A DNA stretch of 6,446 nt, from positions 1 through 6,446 of the forward strand of contig PWPZ01000181.1 of assembly GCA_003556985.1 (NCBI GenBank). Reading direction: 5' to 3'. Below are positions 1 to 6,290 of the stretch, piece after piece. Made by a program: the position numbers and the translations under genes. The DNA comes from Bacteroidota bacterium. Lineage in GTDB: Bacteria; Bacteroidota; Bacteroidia; Bacteroidales; PUMT01. The notes under the pieces are model-generated. The model searched no databases. It was not told the origin of the DNA and worked only from the letters and a program-made list of their open reading frames with translations. Position 1 is the first letter of the stretch. Every line of letters begins with the position of its first letter.

Positions 1-699
1 CAGGTCGTCCCGTTCGTGGTAAAGGGTGACGTTAGGCACCAGCACATCGTTGTCCGCCTTTTCACCGTTCACATAGAACTCGAAAAACCCGAGTCCGGTA
101 ACATATGCCCGTGCCGAAACGACCTCCTTGCCGATGGAAAAGCTTTTACGCAGCATAGGAGCCGGTGGTGGGAGATCGGGCGAGGGATTTGCCGGGTCAT
201 AAAAATAATTCCGGCCCGGTGATGATGGCCGGGGCAGGGGGGTGTCGTCCTGCCAGGGAGCGCCTATCCACCTGGCAGTCCACTCAGCCGGATCAAGCAG
301 TCCCATGCTCCAGAAGGCCGGTTCGCTCCAGTCAGATACCCGTCCGTCGCGGTCCCATACCCTTACCTGCCACCAGCAGTCCTGCCGCGATGCCAGGGGA
401 ATACCTTCATAGGGTATATTAACCGATTCTTCCGATTCAACCCTGCCGCTGTTCCACAGATCAGCCCTGCCGTCAAGAAGATTTTCAAGTGTGCCGGCTA
501 CCCGTATCTCGTAGGCGGTCTGGAACTGGCCGCGGGAATTGTGGGAGGCATCATTTACCCACGACAGCCCTGGAGAAGTCACATCTATCACCATCGGGTC
601 AGTGAGGTTTTCACAGAGCAGGTCAACCGGGGTGAGGCCTGCATAGGCTGCCGGGATCACAAAAAGGCAGAAGCATAGTGTTATCAGTTGTCGTTTCAT
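1..699 (-). CDS. Secreted alpha-L-rhamnosidase, GH78-like, N-terminal part (cut by window edge)
   Basis: The minus-strand frame is open from the ATG at 699 to the window edge, giving 233 residues and no stop. Residues 1-20 form a signal peptide: a KR pair, a hydrophobic stretch, then AYA before Gly21, so the protein is exported. Residues 22-146 look like the N-terminal beta-sandwich of bacterial GH78 rhamnosidases. Landmarks are PGLSW (43-47), LWNSGRV (81-87), CWWQVRVWDRDG (108-119) and WTARWIG (140-146). Residues 183-233 start the next rhamnosidase N-terminal domain, with the hallmark YVTGLGFFEFYVNG at 199-212. The catalytic (alpha/alpha)6 domain lies outside the window, so activity on terminal alpha-L-rhamnose is inferred from family membership. 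A proline-rich stretch at 148-181 has 12 prolines in 34 residues and looks like a linker or loop insertion. The start is preceded by an AT-rich leader with no Shine-Dalgarno, usual for Bacteroidota. No SusC/SusD-type genes are visible, but the downstream side is missing. Confidence 0.88.
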   Translation of the reverse strand, partial: MKRQLITLCFCLFVIPAAYAGLTPVDLLCENLTDPMVIDVTSPGLSWVNDASHNSRGQFQTAYEIRVAGTLENLLDGRADLWNSGRVESEESVNIPYEGIPLASRQDCWWQVRVWDRDGRVSDWSEPAFWSMGLLDPAEWTARWIGAPWQDDTPLPRPSSPGRNYFYDPANPSPDLPPPAPMLRKSFSIGKEVVSARAYVTGLGFFEFYVNGEKADNDVLVPNVTLYHERDDL

Positions 700-772
700 A
701 ATTGAAGATTTTTTATTTGCGGGCTTTGCAGCCAATCGTCAGGAGGGGATACGGCCACTAAATCGCCGGGAA

Positions 773-803
773 CTAATATACGTTTTTAAAACATATCGTC
801 AAA
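773..803 (-). promoter_or_regulatory. Candidate Bacteroidota-type promoter for the rhamnosidase gene
   Basis: Read on the minus strand, TTTG (800-803) is followed after 19 bases by TATATTAG (773-780). This fits the Bacteroidota pattern of a -33 TTG-type element and a -7 TAnnTTTG element, with five of the six fixed -7 bases matching. Transcription would start near 765 and leave a leader of about 65 nt before the ATG at 699. It would make the rhamnosidase independent of the upstream mlaEF pair. This is motif matching only. Confidence 0.4.
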
Positions 804-814
804 TAAAATTCAGA

Positions 815-833
815 CCCTGGTCATGTTTCAGGG
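815..833 (-). terminator. Weak candidate terminator after mlaF
   Basis: On the minus strand, just after the mlaF stop, CCCTG and CAGGG can pair as a 5-bp GC-rich stem with a 9-nt loop. An AT-rich stretch containing TTTTATTT follows. The stem is short and the U-tract is several bases away, so this is a weak call. Readthrough into the rhamnosidase gene is possible. Confidence 0.25.
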
Positions 834-834
834 G

Positions 835-1599
835 TTATTGTCGACTGTCGTTTATATTCTTAAGCTGGCGCACCATTTTATTTGCAAACAGGAAATTATT
901 AAGTTCCTCATTGTCAGTATTGAGTATGTCGAGGTTGCTCCCTTCCCACCATTTTTTCCCCTTATCAATGTAGACTACCTTGTCGCCCATTTCCATGACG
1001 GAGTTGATATCGTGGGTGTTGACAATTGTTGTCATATTGAATTCTTCGGTAATTTCTATTATCAGCTTGTCAATAAGTATGGCGGTCTGCGGATCAAGTC
1101 CCGAATTGGGCTCATCGCAAAAAAGGTAACGGGGATTGAGGACTATGGCCCGGGCTATGGCAACCCGCTTTTTCATGCCTCCGCTGAGTTCGGCAGGATA
1201 AAGATCGTTTTTGTTTTCCAGATTGACCCTTTTCAGGCAGAAATCTACTCTTTCCTGTTTTTCCCGGGTGGTCATGCCAGTGAACATATCCAGCTTGAAC
1301 CTTACGTTTTCTTCCACGGTAAGTGAATCAAAAAGGGCGCCGCCCTGAAAGAGCATGCCGAATTTCTGCCGCACCTTTTTTTTGTCCATAATGTTCATGG
1401 CGGTAAAATTATTGCCACTATAGTAGATCTCTCCCTGATCCACTTCATGAAGGCCTATTATGCATTTAAGGAGCACGGTCTTGCCCGACCCGCTTTTCCC
1501 GATGATAAGATTTGTTTTCCCCTGCTCGAAAGAGACTGAAATATCATTCAGAACCTGTTCGCCGTCGAAGGATTTGCTGATATGGCGCACTTCTATCAT
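835..1599 (-). CDS. mlaF: MlaF-like ABC transporter ATP-binding protein (lipid/MCE transport)
   Basis: This 254-residue cytoplasmic ATPase would power an MCE-type lipid transporter of the Mla family with the MlaE-like permease encoded directly upstream. All nucleotide-binding motifs are intact: Walker A GKSGSGKT (34-41), Q-loop Gln85 in LFQGGALFDSLTVEENV, signature LSGGM (138-142), Walker B RYLFCDEP (157-164), D-loop SGLDP (166-170) and switch His196 in NTHD. The GGALFDSLTVEENV stretch after the Q-loop is typical of MlaF/Mkl-type ATPases. I chose the ATG at 1599 because the protein then begins MIEVRHISKSF, the normal start of such domains. The frame stays open 88 codons further upstream, to 1863, but that stretch lies inside mlaE and does not resemble an ABC protein. 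The start overlaps the mlaE stop as ATGA, indicating translational coupling. No MlaB or MlaD partner is adjacent. Phospholipid as substrate is inferred from the family. Confidence 0.9.
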   Translation of the reverse strand: MIEVRHISKSFDGEQVLNDISVSFEQGKTNLIIGKSGSGKTVLLKCIIGLHEVDQGEIYYSGNNFTAMNIMDKKKVRQKFGMLFQGGALFDSLTVEENVRFKLDMFTGMTTREKQERVDFCLKRVNLENKNDLYPAELSGGMKKRVAIARAIVLNPRYLFCDEPNSGLDPQTAILIDKLIIEITEEFNMTTIVNTHDINSVMEMGDKVVYIDKGKKWWEGSNLDILNTDNEELNNFLFANKMVRQLKNINDSRQ

Positions 1600-2336
1600 G
1601 ATAATAACAGTTGGGTGAGGATCAGATTGAACAATAGTATGAAGACGCTGCTGTGCACTACCGCAAGGGTGCTTGATCTTCCTACTTCCAGGGCGCCGCC
1701 GCTGGTGTAATATCCATGGTAGGCGGAGATCGTGGCTATCAGAAATGCAAAAATAACCGACTTGATCAGGGAGTAGACTATATAATATGGAATAAATGCA
1801 AATCTTATCCCGTAAACATAATCGGCGGTGGAAACCACTCCCGCAGAAACCCCGGCTATCCATCCCCCGAAAATACCCACCACCATGCTTAAAACCGAAA
1901 GGAAAGGGGCCAGAATCATGAATGCAACTATCTTGGGAAGTATCAGGTAGCTTGCCGAGTTTATTCCCATGATCTCAAGTGCATCAATTTGTTCGGTGAC
2001 TCTCATGGTGCCAATCTCGGATGCAATACGCGACCCCACCTTGCCGGCAAGGATAAGGGCAACTATGGTGCTTGAAAACTCAAGCAGTATGGAATCCCTG
2101 GCTGCCAGTCCGATCAGATAAGTGGGAAGCAAGGGGTTTTCAGTATTATAAGCGGTCTGTATTGTGATCACAGCTCCCATGAAGAATGATATAATGGCCA
2201 CAATGCCAACGGAATTTATGCCAAGGGCTTCCATTTCCCTTATGAGCCGGAAATAGTACATTTTATGCTTTTCAGGCCGGGCAAAGGCTCTTTTTATAAG
2301 CAGGGAGTAGCGACCTATATGCTGCAGGATGATCAT
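1596..2336 (-). CDS. mlaE: MlaE-like ABC transporter permease (lipid/MCE transport)
   Basis: This 246-residue inner-membrane permease is close to the usual MlaE length of about 250-260. An N-terminal amphipathic segment (about 1-40) precedes hydrophobic spans near 42-62, 83-98, 128-165 and 180-245. The family hallmark is clear at 98-125: GKVGSRIASEIGTM, then RVTEQIDALEIMGI, the conserved cytoplasmic region of MlaE/TGD1-type permeases. With the MlaF-like ATPase it would move lipids between the inner and outer membranes; the direction cannot be read from sequence. The ATG at 2336 keeps the N-terminal helix, and later Met codons (26 and 35) would remove it. The leader has no Shine-Dalgarno. It is the first gene of a two-gene operon and overlaps mlaF by 4 bp. 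An MCE-domain (MlaD-like) protein is normally required, but none is encoded in this window. Confidence 0.9.
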   Translation of the reverse strand: MIILQHIGRYSLLIKRAFARPEKHKMYYFRLIREMEALGINSVGIVAIISFFMGAVITIQTAYNTENPLLPTYLIGLAARDSILLEFSSTIVALILAGKVGSRIASEIGTMRVTEQIDALEIMGINSASYLILPKIVAFMILAPFLSVLSMVVGIFGGWIAGVSAGVVSTADYVYGIRFAFIPYYIVYSLIKSVIFAFLIATISAYHGYYTSGGALEVGRSSTLAVVHSSVFILLFNLILTQLLLS

Positions 2337-2543
2337 GTATTGCCGGGAATGATTGGAAACCGTTGCGGTTTATCCTGTTAAACTTTTTTCAGAAATGTTC
2401 TGATTATGTAAAAATACTAATTATTTGATCAAAGTGAATTAATTATGTTTTGGGGAAAATGTCCTTAACCTTAAGGTGTATATAAACTTTATTTAAATGG
2501 TTTTGTTACTTTTGCAAAACTTACAGGCAAACAAAAACAAATT
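2337..2543. promoter_or_regulatory. Divergent intergenic region between mlaEF and the guanylyltransferase gene, with short palindromes
   Basis: This AT-rich 207-bp region must hold the promoters for both divergent transcripts. It contains perfect inverted repeats: AAACCG-TTG-CGGTTT (2357-2371), TCAGAA-ATG-TTCTGA (2389-2403), TTTGATCAAA (2424-2433), CCTTAA-CC-TTAAGG (2463-2476, containing the 10-bp palindrome ACCTTAAGGT) and TTTTGCAAAA (2510-2519). On the minus strand TCACTTTG (2430-2437) is a one-mismatch fit to the -7 consensus and could start the mlaEF transcript, with a leader of about 90 nt carrying the first two repeats. No good -33 element accompanies it. I see no open frame or RNA gene here. 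Confidence 0.45.
2507..2514 (+). promoter_or_regulatory. -7 element of the promoter for the guanylyltransferase gene
   Basis: TACTTTTG matches the Bacteroidota -7 consensus TAnnTTTG exactly. Transcription would start near 2521 and give a leader of about 20-25 nt, rich in A and without a Shine-Dalgarno, before the ATG at 2544. There is no clear -33 TTG at the usual distance; CTTT at 2487-2490 is the nearest candidate. The element overlaps the palindrome TTTTGCAAAA. Confidence 0.5.
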
Positions 2544-3635
2544 ATGAACAAAAATCATTATTGTGTTATCATGGCAGGCGGTATTGGCAGCCGCTTCTGG
2601 CCATTGAGCAAGGTATCGAGGCCGAAGCAGTTTCTGGATATTCTGGGAACCGGGCGAAGCCTTCTGCAGGCTACGTATGACCGTTTCCGGGAAATTATCC
2701 TGCCCGAAAATATAATTATCGTTACGAATTCTATCTACCGTGATTTTGTTTTTGAGCAATTACCCGAACTTTCACCCGGGCAGGTTCTCCTGGAGCCGAT
2801 GAGAAAAAATACGGCACCCTGTATAGCTTATGCAAGTTACAAGATCAAGCTTATGAACCCCAACGCGGTTTTTGTCGTATCGCCCGCCGACCACCTTATT
2901 TTGAAGCAGGATGTGTTTCTTAATGAAATAAGGGAGGCCCTGGAAGTAGCCTCGTCTGAAAATGTATTGCTTACTCTCGGGATCAAGCCAAACCGGCCTG
3001 AAACCGGATATGGCTATATCCAGGCCAATACCAAAAAACTTCCGGGAAGGCCCGATAACCTGAGGAAGGTAAAAACCTTTACCGAGAAGCCTGATATGGA
3101 GCTGGCCAGGGTATTCTTTGAAAGTGGCGAGTTTTACTGGAATTCAGGTATCTTCATCTGGTCGCTTGAGTCAATATTGGCGGCCTTCAAACAATACCTG
3201 CCCGAAGTTGATTCCCTCTTTGCCTCCGGGATTGATGTTTACAATACGGAAGCAGAAGAGAAATTCATTACTGAAGTATATTCAACCTGCAAAAATATTT
3301 CGGTCGATTATGGAATAATGGAAAAAGCCGAGGAGGTGTACGTATTCTTTGCTGATTTTGGATGGTCTGACCTGGGCAGCTGGGGCTCACTTTATGAAAA
3401 CTCATCGAAAAACGATGACAGTAATATGATTGCAGGAGATAATGTGTTTACATATGGGGTTAAGAATTCCGTTATAAATGTGCCTCCTGAAAAAATAGTG
3501 GTTTTGCAGGGACTGGAAGGTTATATCGTGGTTGAATCGGGAAACATCCTTCTGGTATGCCGGTTGGAAGACGAGCAAAAAATCAAACAGTTTGTAACCG
3601 ATGTAAAAATTGAAAAGGGAGAGGAATATCTCTGA
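2544..3635 (+). CDS. manC: Mannose-1-phosphate guanylyltransferase (GDP-mannose pyrophosphorylase)
   Basis: The enzyme makes GDP-mannose and pyrophosphate from GTP and mannose 1-phosphate in the cytoplasm. GDP-mannose is the donor for mannose, fucose and rhamnose-type residues in surface polysaccharides and glycoproteins. The nucleotidyltransferase signature runs from 12 to 29 (GGIGSRFWPLS, then RPKQ). Other family motifs are EPMRKNTAP (84-92), SPADH (113-117, Asp116 a likely metal ligand), GIKPNRPETGYGYIQ (146-160), FTEKP (179-183), WNSGIF (199-204) and FGWSDLGSW (272-280, with the likely second metal ligand). At 363 residues it lacks the C-terminal phosphomannose isomerase cupin of the roughly 480-residue bifunctional ManC/AlgA enzymes. 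It is therefore monofunctional, as is common in Bacteroidota. The gene is a single transcription unit, divergent from mlaE and convergent with gldN. The ATG at 2544 sits next to the conserved N-terminal motif and close behind the promoter. Confidence 0.93.
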   Translation: MNKNHYCVIMAGGIGSRFWPLSKVSRPKQFLDILGTGRSLLQATYDRFREIILPENIIIVTNSIYRDFVFEQLPELSPGQVLLEPMRKNTAPCIAYASYKIKLMNPNAVFVVSPADHLILKQDVFLNEIREALEVASSENVLLTLGIKPNRPETGYGYIQANTKKLPGRPDNLRKVKTFTEKPDMELARVFFESGEFYWNSGIFIWSLESILAAFKQYLPEVDSLFASGIDVYNTEAEEKFITEVYSTCKNISVDYGIMEKAEEVYVFFADFGWSDLGSWGSLYENSSKNDDSNMIAGDNVFTYGVKNSVINVPPEKIVVLQGLEGYIVVESGNILLVCRLEDEQKIKQFVTDVKIEKGEEYL

Positions 3636-3704
3636 CAGTATTACCCTCATGCCACATCGGTGCATAACATTCTGCCCGGTGGTCATTTAATTGTATAATA
3701 TAAA

Positions 3705-3731
3705 AAAACCGGAGCTAATCACTCCGGTTTT
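3705..3731. terminator. Bidirectional intrinsic terminator between manC and gldN
   Basis: AAAACCGGAG (3705-3714) pairs perfectly with CTCCGGTTTT (3722-3731) around a 7-nt loop, giving a 10-bp stem with a GC-rich core. On the minus strand the stem runs into seven consecutive T residues (complement of 3702-3708), a strong terminator for the gld operon 20 bp after the gldN stop. On the plus strand TTTTATTT follows, somewhat weaker, ending the manC transcript. The position between convergent stop codons supports the call. Confidence 0.88.
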
Positions 3732-3750
3732 ATTTAGTGACTGGCTTATT

Positions 3751-4608
3751 TTAATATTCCCAAAGGTCCTGTTCAAAATCAAATATGGCATTTTGTATGC
3801 GGTCTGATTCGTAGAGTGCATCACGACCCAGGGCATAATCCATTATGGCCCTGTTGTTATATACATTGGATTCACGGTAAATATACCCTGTGAAGCGTCT
3901 CTGCATTAACAGATCGTCGAATGAGAGACTGGAGAGGTCATTGTTTGCGGTATACACCTCGCTGCGGGCAAGGACCTCCCTGGCATGGGGGAAATATATC
4001 CAGAAAGCCTGGCGCCTGAGCCTTTCTTCAGTCTCATTACCCTGCTCGTCTCTTCTCTGGTAAATCCTGATTGGGGAAAACCCAATTATTCTGGAACCGA
4101 ATGTTGAGTGCTGCTTGTCAAAATACCACTGCTCCAAAACAAGGTATTCCCTTACTTCGTGAGTACGCACCTCGCCTTCAATCTGCCGCTCTACCTCTTC
4201 GCCTGTATCAACGTCCACTACTGTTTCTGTTGTAACTTCTGCTCCCAGATTATTCTGCACTGCTTCAAGGTCATAGGTTTCCCTGAATTCATCACTGGTG
4301 TAAGCCATGATCTCGCCGTTCATGATGCCATTATAGAGTACGTCAATAAGGCTCATTCTTGATCCGAAAGGCTCTGTGGGAAAATAGAGCGGCTGATTCA
4401 TCTTTTCCCTGAGATCGACCATTCTCCATATCATCTTTGACCAGACAATATCTGCTTCGCGGAGATGGGGTAAAGGAACCGGCCTTCTGTAAGGCACGTT
4501 TTCTTTTTGATAAATGCTGCCGGTTGTAAGATCCTGTGAAAAAAGTTCAGGGCTTCCTGCAAGGAAAAGTCCCGCACCAATTAAAAAAATAACTGCTAAT
4601 TTCTTCAT
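3751..4608 (-). CDS. gldN: GldN, periplasmic type IX secretion/gliding component
   Basis: GldN (PorN in Porphyromonas) assembles with the lipoprotein GldK into the periplasmic ring of the type IX secretion system, which the GldLM motor contacts. Residues 1-25 are a Sec signal peptide: KK, a hydrophobic core, then FSQ before Asp26. Family landmarks are the segment at 49-77 (LREADIVWSKMIWR through QPLYFP), LEQWYFDK (158-165), RIIGFSPIRIYQ (173-184), AFWIYFPHAR (201-210), the YRESNVYNNRAIMDY block and the C-terminal FEQDLWEY. At 285 residues it is slightly short for the family. Residues 124-151 are charged, with many Glu and Asp and little aromatic content, and are probably a flexible loop. The ATG at 4608 lies 38 nt after the gldM stop, consistent with one transcript. 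There is no Shine-Dalgarno, and no lipobox cysteine, so GldN is soluble in the periplasm. Transcription ends at the hairpin just downstream. Confidence 0.93.
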   Translation of the reverse strand: MKKLAVIFLIGAGLFLAGSPELFSQDLTTGSIYQKENVPYRRPVPLPHLREADIVWSKMIWRMVDLREKMNQPLYFPTEPFGSRMSLIDVLYNGIMNGEIMAYTSDEFRETYDLEAVQNNLGAEVTTETVVDVDTGEEVERQIEGEVRTHEVREYLVLEQWYFDKQHSTFGSRIIGFSPIRIYQRRDEQGNETEERLRRQAFWIYFPHAREVLARSEVYTANNDLSSLSFDDLLMQRRFTGYIYRESNVYNNRAIMDYALGRDALYESDRIQNAIFDFEQDLWEY

Positions 4609-4646
4609 CTCTAATAGTATAAAGGTGTTTTAATACAATATTCAAA

Positions 4647-6263
4647 TTAATCTATTCTGAAACTTACCGTGGGAAGCCTCCGTTCATCACCGGTGGGACT
4701 CACGGCAGTGATATCTTCGAAGTATATCCGGTCGTTTCTTCCCGCCTGACGAATAATTTCCCTCTGCTCATCAGTTATCCGGTTGCTGTTGGAGCGGGCA
4801 TCAACCACAAAACCACGCTGGGTTGATGAAACGGTGAACCCTGTTACGGTGAAGCTGAGATCAAAATCAAAGTTTTCCATTTCGGCCAGCACGCCTGTCT
4901 GCGCCAGCAGCACGTTTCTTCCGATAGTACCTGTTTTCCTTCCGGCTATGGTGGCAACCGGGTCGGGAACTGAACGCACCCTGAATTGCCTTGAACCCAT
5001 ATTCCTGGTGGTCCCGTTAATCCTCGCTGTTACCGAAACCTGGGCGTCTCCGGTAGTGCCGGGCACAACAACATAATTGCTGCCCGAGATCCTCCGGATG
5101 GTACCGTTGTTGACAGAGGCATTGATCTGGTCTGCTGCCAGACCGGGAATTGATATTTCAACCGGGTTGTCTATCCCGCTGTAGAAAACATTCATTTTGC
5201 TGGGCGACACAATGAGGTTGGGTTCGGCAACCTGGTATTCGCTGCTGAAGGGCCGGTTAATATGTGATCCGTCCGGAGCACGCAGCCGTACAAGTCCGCC
5301 ATAGGTATGATAACCGGTTGTTCCGGGGCGTATTCTGTATACACCTCTTCCCTGTTCGACGGGAAGTGTCTGGTAATCTCCTACCATCCGGTAACTAACC
5401 GATCCGTCATCCTCTTCAATGGTTTCGTACCGGCCTAAAAGTACTTCCGGTGCCTGGGTTGTGTCAAAAGCGGCCAGGAAAACACTTGCCTCGAATTGAT
5501 CACCTCTGAATACGTAATTTGAACTGGGAATAGTTATAGCCTCAAGAGCATTGAACATAAATGCACCTGCGTCTATCTGGTTGAGAAGGTAGGTGATGAC
5601 ATCTGACTCCGCATTTCTAACATCCGCCTGCATTCCAGACATGAGTGTGAGAGAGGCTATGGTGGGCATATAATAGAAATGGTGGCTTTCCCAGCTAACT
5701 GTTGCCCCTTCTTTTGGAGGAGGGTCGTCTGTAACCAGGTTGGCTTCGACCGACTGCCTTATGCCTTCGTCTCTTTCGTCTACCATGCTTAACAGGAACT
5801 CTCTGTATTCCTCAATCGAATTTTTCAGATCGGTGGCCCTTGGATTGCCTGAAAGCATAACCTGGGCAGGGGGATTGGTATTTTCCTTGGCCCTGATATT
5901 ATCGCCGATTATTCTGCCGTCTTCGTCAATAGCACTGGAACCTTCGCCCTCTGCACGAATTACGATTTGCTGCTTGAGGTCCTGTATGTGATCAAATAAT
6001 TGATCGGCTCTTTCCCTGACAAGATCGGCTCTTTCCTTCCAGGGTCTCACCCGTACAGGGTTTTCGGCGTAACGTTGCGCGAATTCACGATATGTGGCTT
6101 CGTTCTGCTGTGAAAAGTTCTGGGTTGTTTTGGTGAGACCATCGTCCACTACAACAAAGGCATCGAGCACTTCAACCGATACATTAAGCGCCAGCATTGC
6201 CATCAGCACCAGGTACATCATACCTATCAGTTTCTGTCTCGGAGTTTCTTTTTTACCAGCCAT
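4647..6263 (-). CDS. gldM: GldM, inner-membrane motor subunit of the type IX secretion/gliding machinery
   Basis: GldM and GldL form the proton-driven motor of the type IX secretion system and gliding apparatus. GldM dimerises and spans the periplasm to reach the GldK/GldN ring. Length is 538 residues, against about 515 in characterised homologues. The N-terminus MAGKKETPRQKLIGMMYLV and a single membrane helix at about 12-33 are diagnostic. Arg9 and Glu31 are present; Arg9 is, as I recall, the residue that pairs with a GldL glutamate in the published motor structure. The long extracytoplasmic part fits the four-domain GldM/PorM fold: a helical D1 (about 36-225), then beta-rich D2 to D4. NVFYSGIDNP (358-367) marks D3 and VPDPVA (432-437) the D3-D4 junction. 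A heptad-like ERAD repeat occurs at 77-87. The start is 27 nt after the gldL stop, with no Shine-Dalgarno. Domain borders are estimated by analogy. Confidence 0.95.
   Translation of the reverse strand: MAGKKETPRQKLIGMMYLVLMAMLALNVSVEVLDAFVVVDDGLTKTTQNFSQQNEATYREFAQRYAENPVRVRPWKERADLVRERADQLFDHIQDLKQQIVIRAEGEGSSAIDEDGRIIGDNIRAKENTNPPAQVMLSGNPRATDLKNSIEEYREFLLSMVDERDEGIRQSVEANLVTDDPPPKEGATVSWESHHFYYMPTIASLTLMSGMQADVRNAESDVITYLLNQIDAGAFMFNALEAITIPSSNYVFRGDQFEASVFLAAFDTTQAPEVLLGRYETIEEDDGSVSYRMVGDYQTLPVEQGRGVYRIRPGTTGYHTYGGLVRLRAPDGSHINRPFSSEYQVAEPNLIVSPSKMNVFYSGIDNPVEISIPGLAADQINASVNNGTIRRISGSNYVVVPGTTGDAQVSVTARINGTTRNMGSRQFRVRSVPDPVATIAGRKTGTIGRNVLLAQTGVLAEMENFDFDLSFTVTGFTVSSTQRGFVVDARSNSNRITDEQREIIRQAGRNDRIYFEDITAVSPTGDERRLPTVSFRID
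6002..6036. repeat. Short tandem direct repeat inside gldM (period 21)
   Basis: GATCGGCTCTTTCC occurs at 6002-6015 and again at 6023-6036, a perfect 14-bp repeat with a 21-bp period. Because 21 bp is seven codons it stays in frame. It encodes the doubled ERAD motif (GldM residues 77-80 and 84-87) in the helical D1 domain, spaced as one coiled-coil heptad. It looks like a small in-frame duplication. Confidence 0.7.
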
Positions 6264-6290
6264 AATTCGGTAACAGTTTTAATTTGGTAA

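Noticed and set aside
16..422. Two overlapping plus-strand open frames of 68 and 85 codons
   Set aside because: They are antisense to the rhamnosidase frame, which carries a signal peptide and clear family motifs.
823..1326. A 167-codon plus-strand open frame opposite mlaF
   Set aside because: It is fully antisense to a well-supported ABC ATPase, and its translation has no domain-like features, so it is a shadow of the real gene.
1600..1863. An 88-codon upstream in-frame extension of the mlaF frame
   Set aside because: It lies entirely within mlaE, on the same strand in another frame, and has no ABC or other recognisable features. The ATGA overlap start at 1599 gives a normal MlaF N-terminus.
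2493..2759. An 88-codon minus-strand open frame at the start of manC
   Set aside because: It overlaps the conserved N-terminal coding region of manC and covers its promoter, with no features of its own.
3402..3686. A 94-codon minus-strand frame over the 3' end of manC
   Set aside because: It is antisense to conserved manC sequence, lies upstream of the terminator and shows no recognisable protein features.
4108..5991. Plus-strand open frames at 4108-4362, 4783-5076 and 5740-5991
   Set aside because: All are antisense to gldN or gldM, whose conserved motifs fix the true reading frames.
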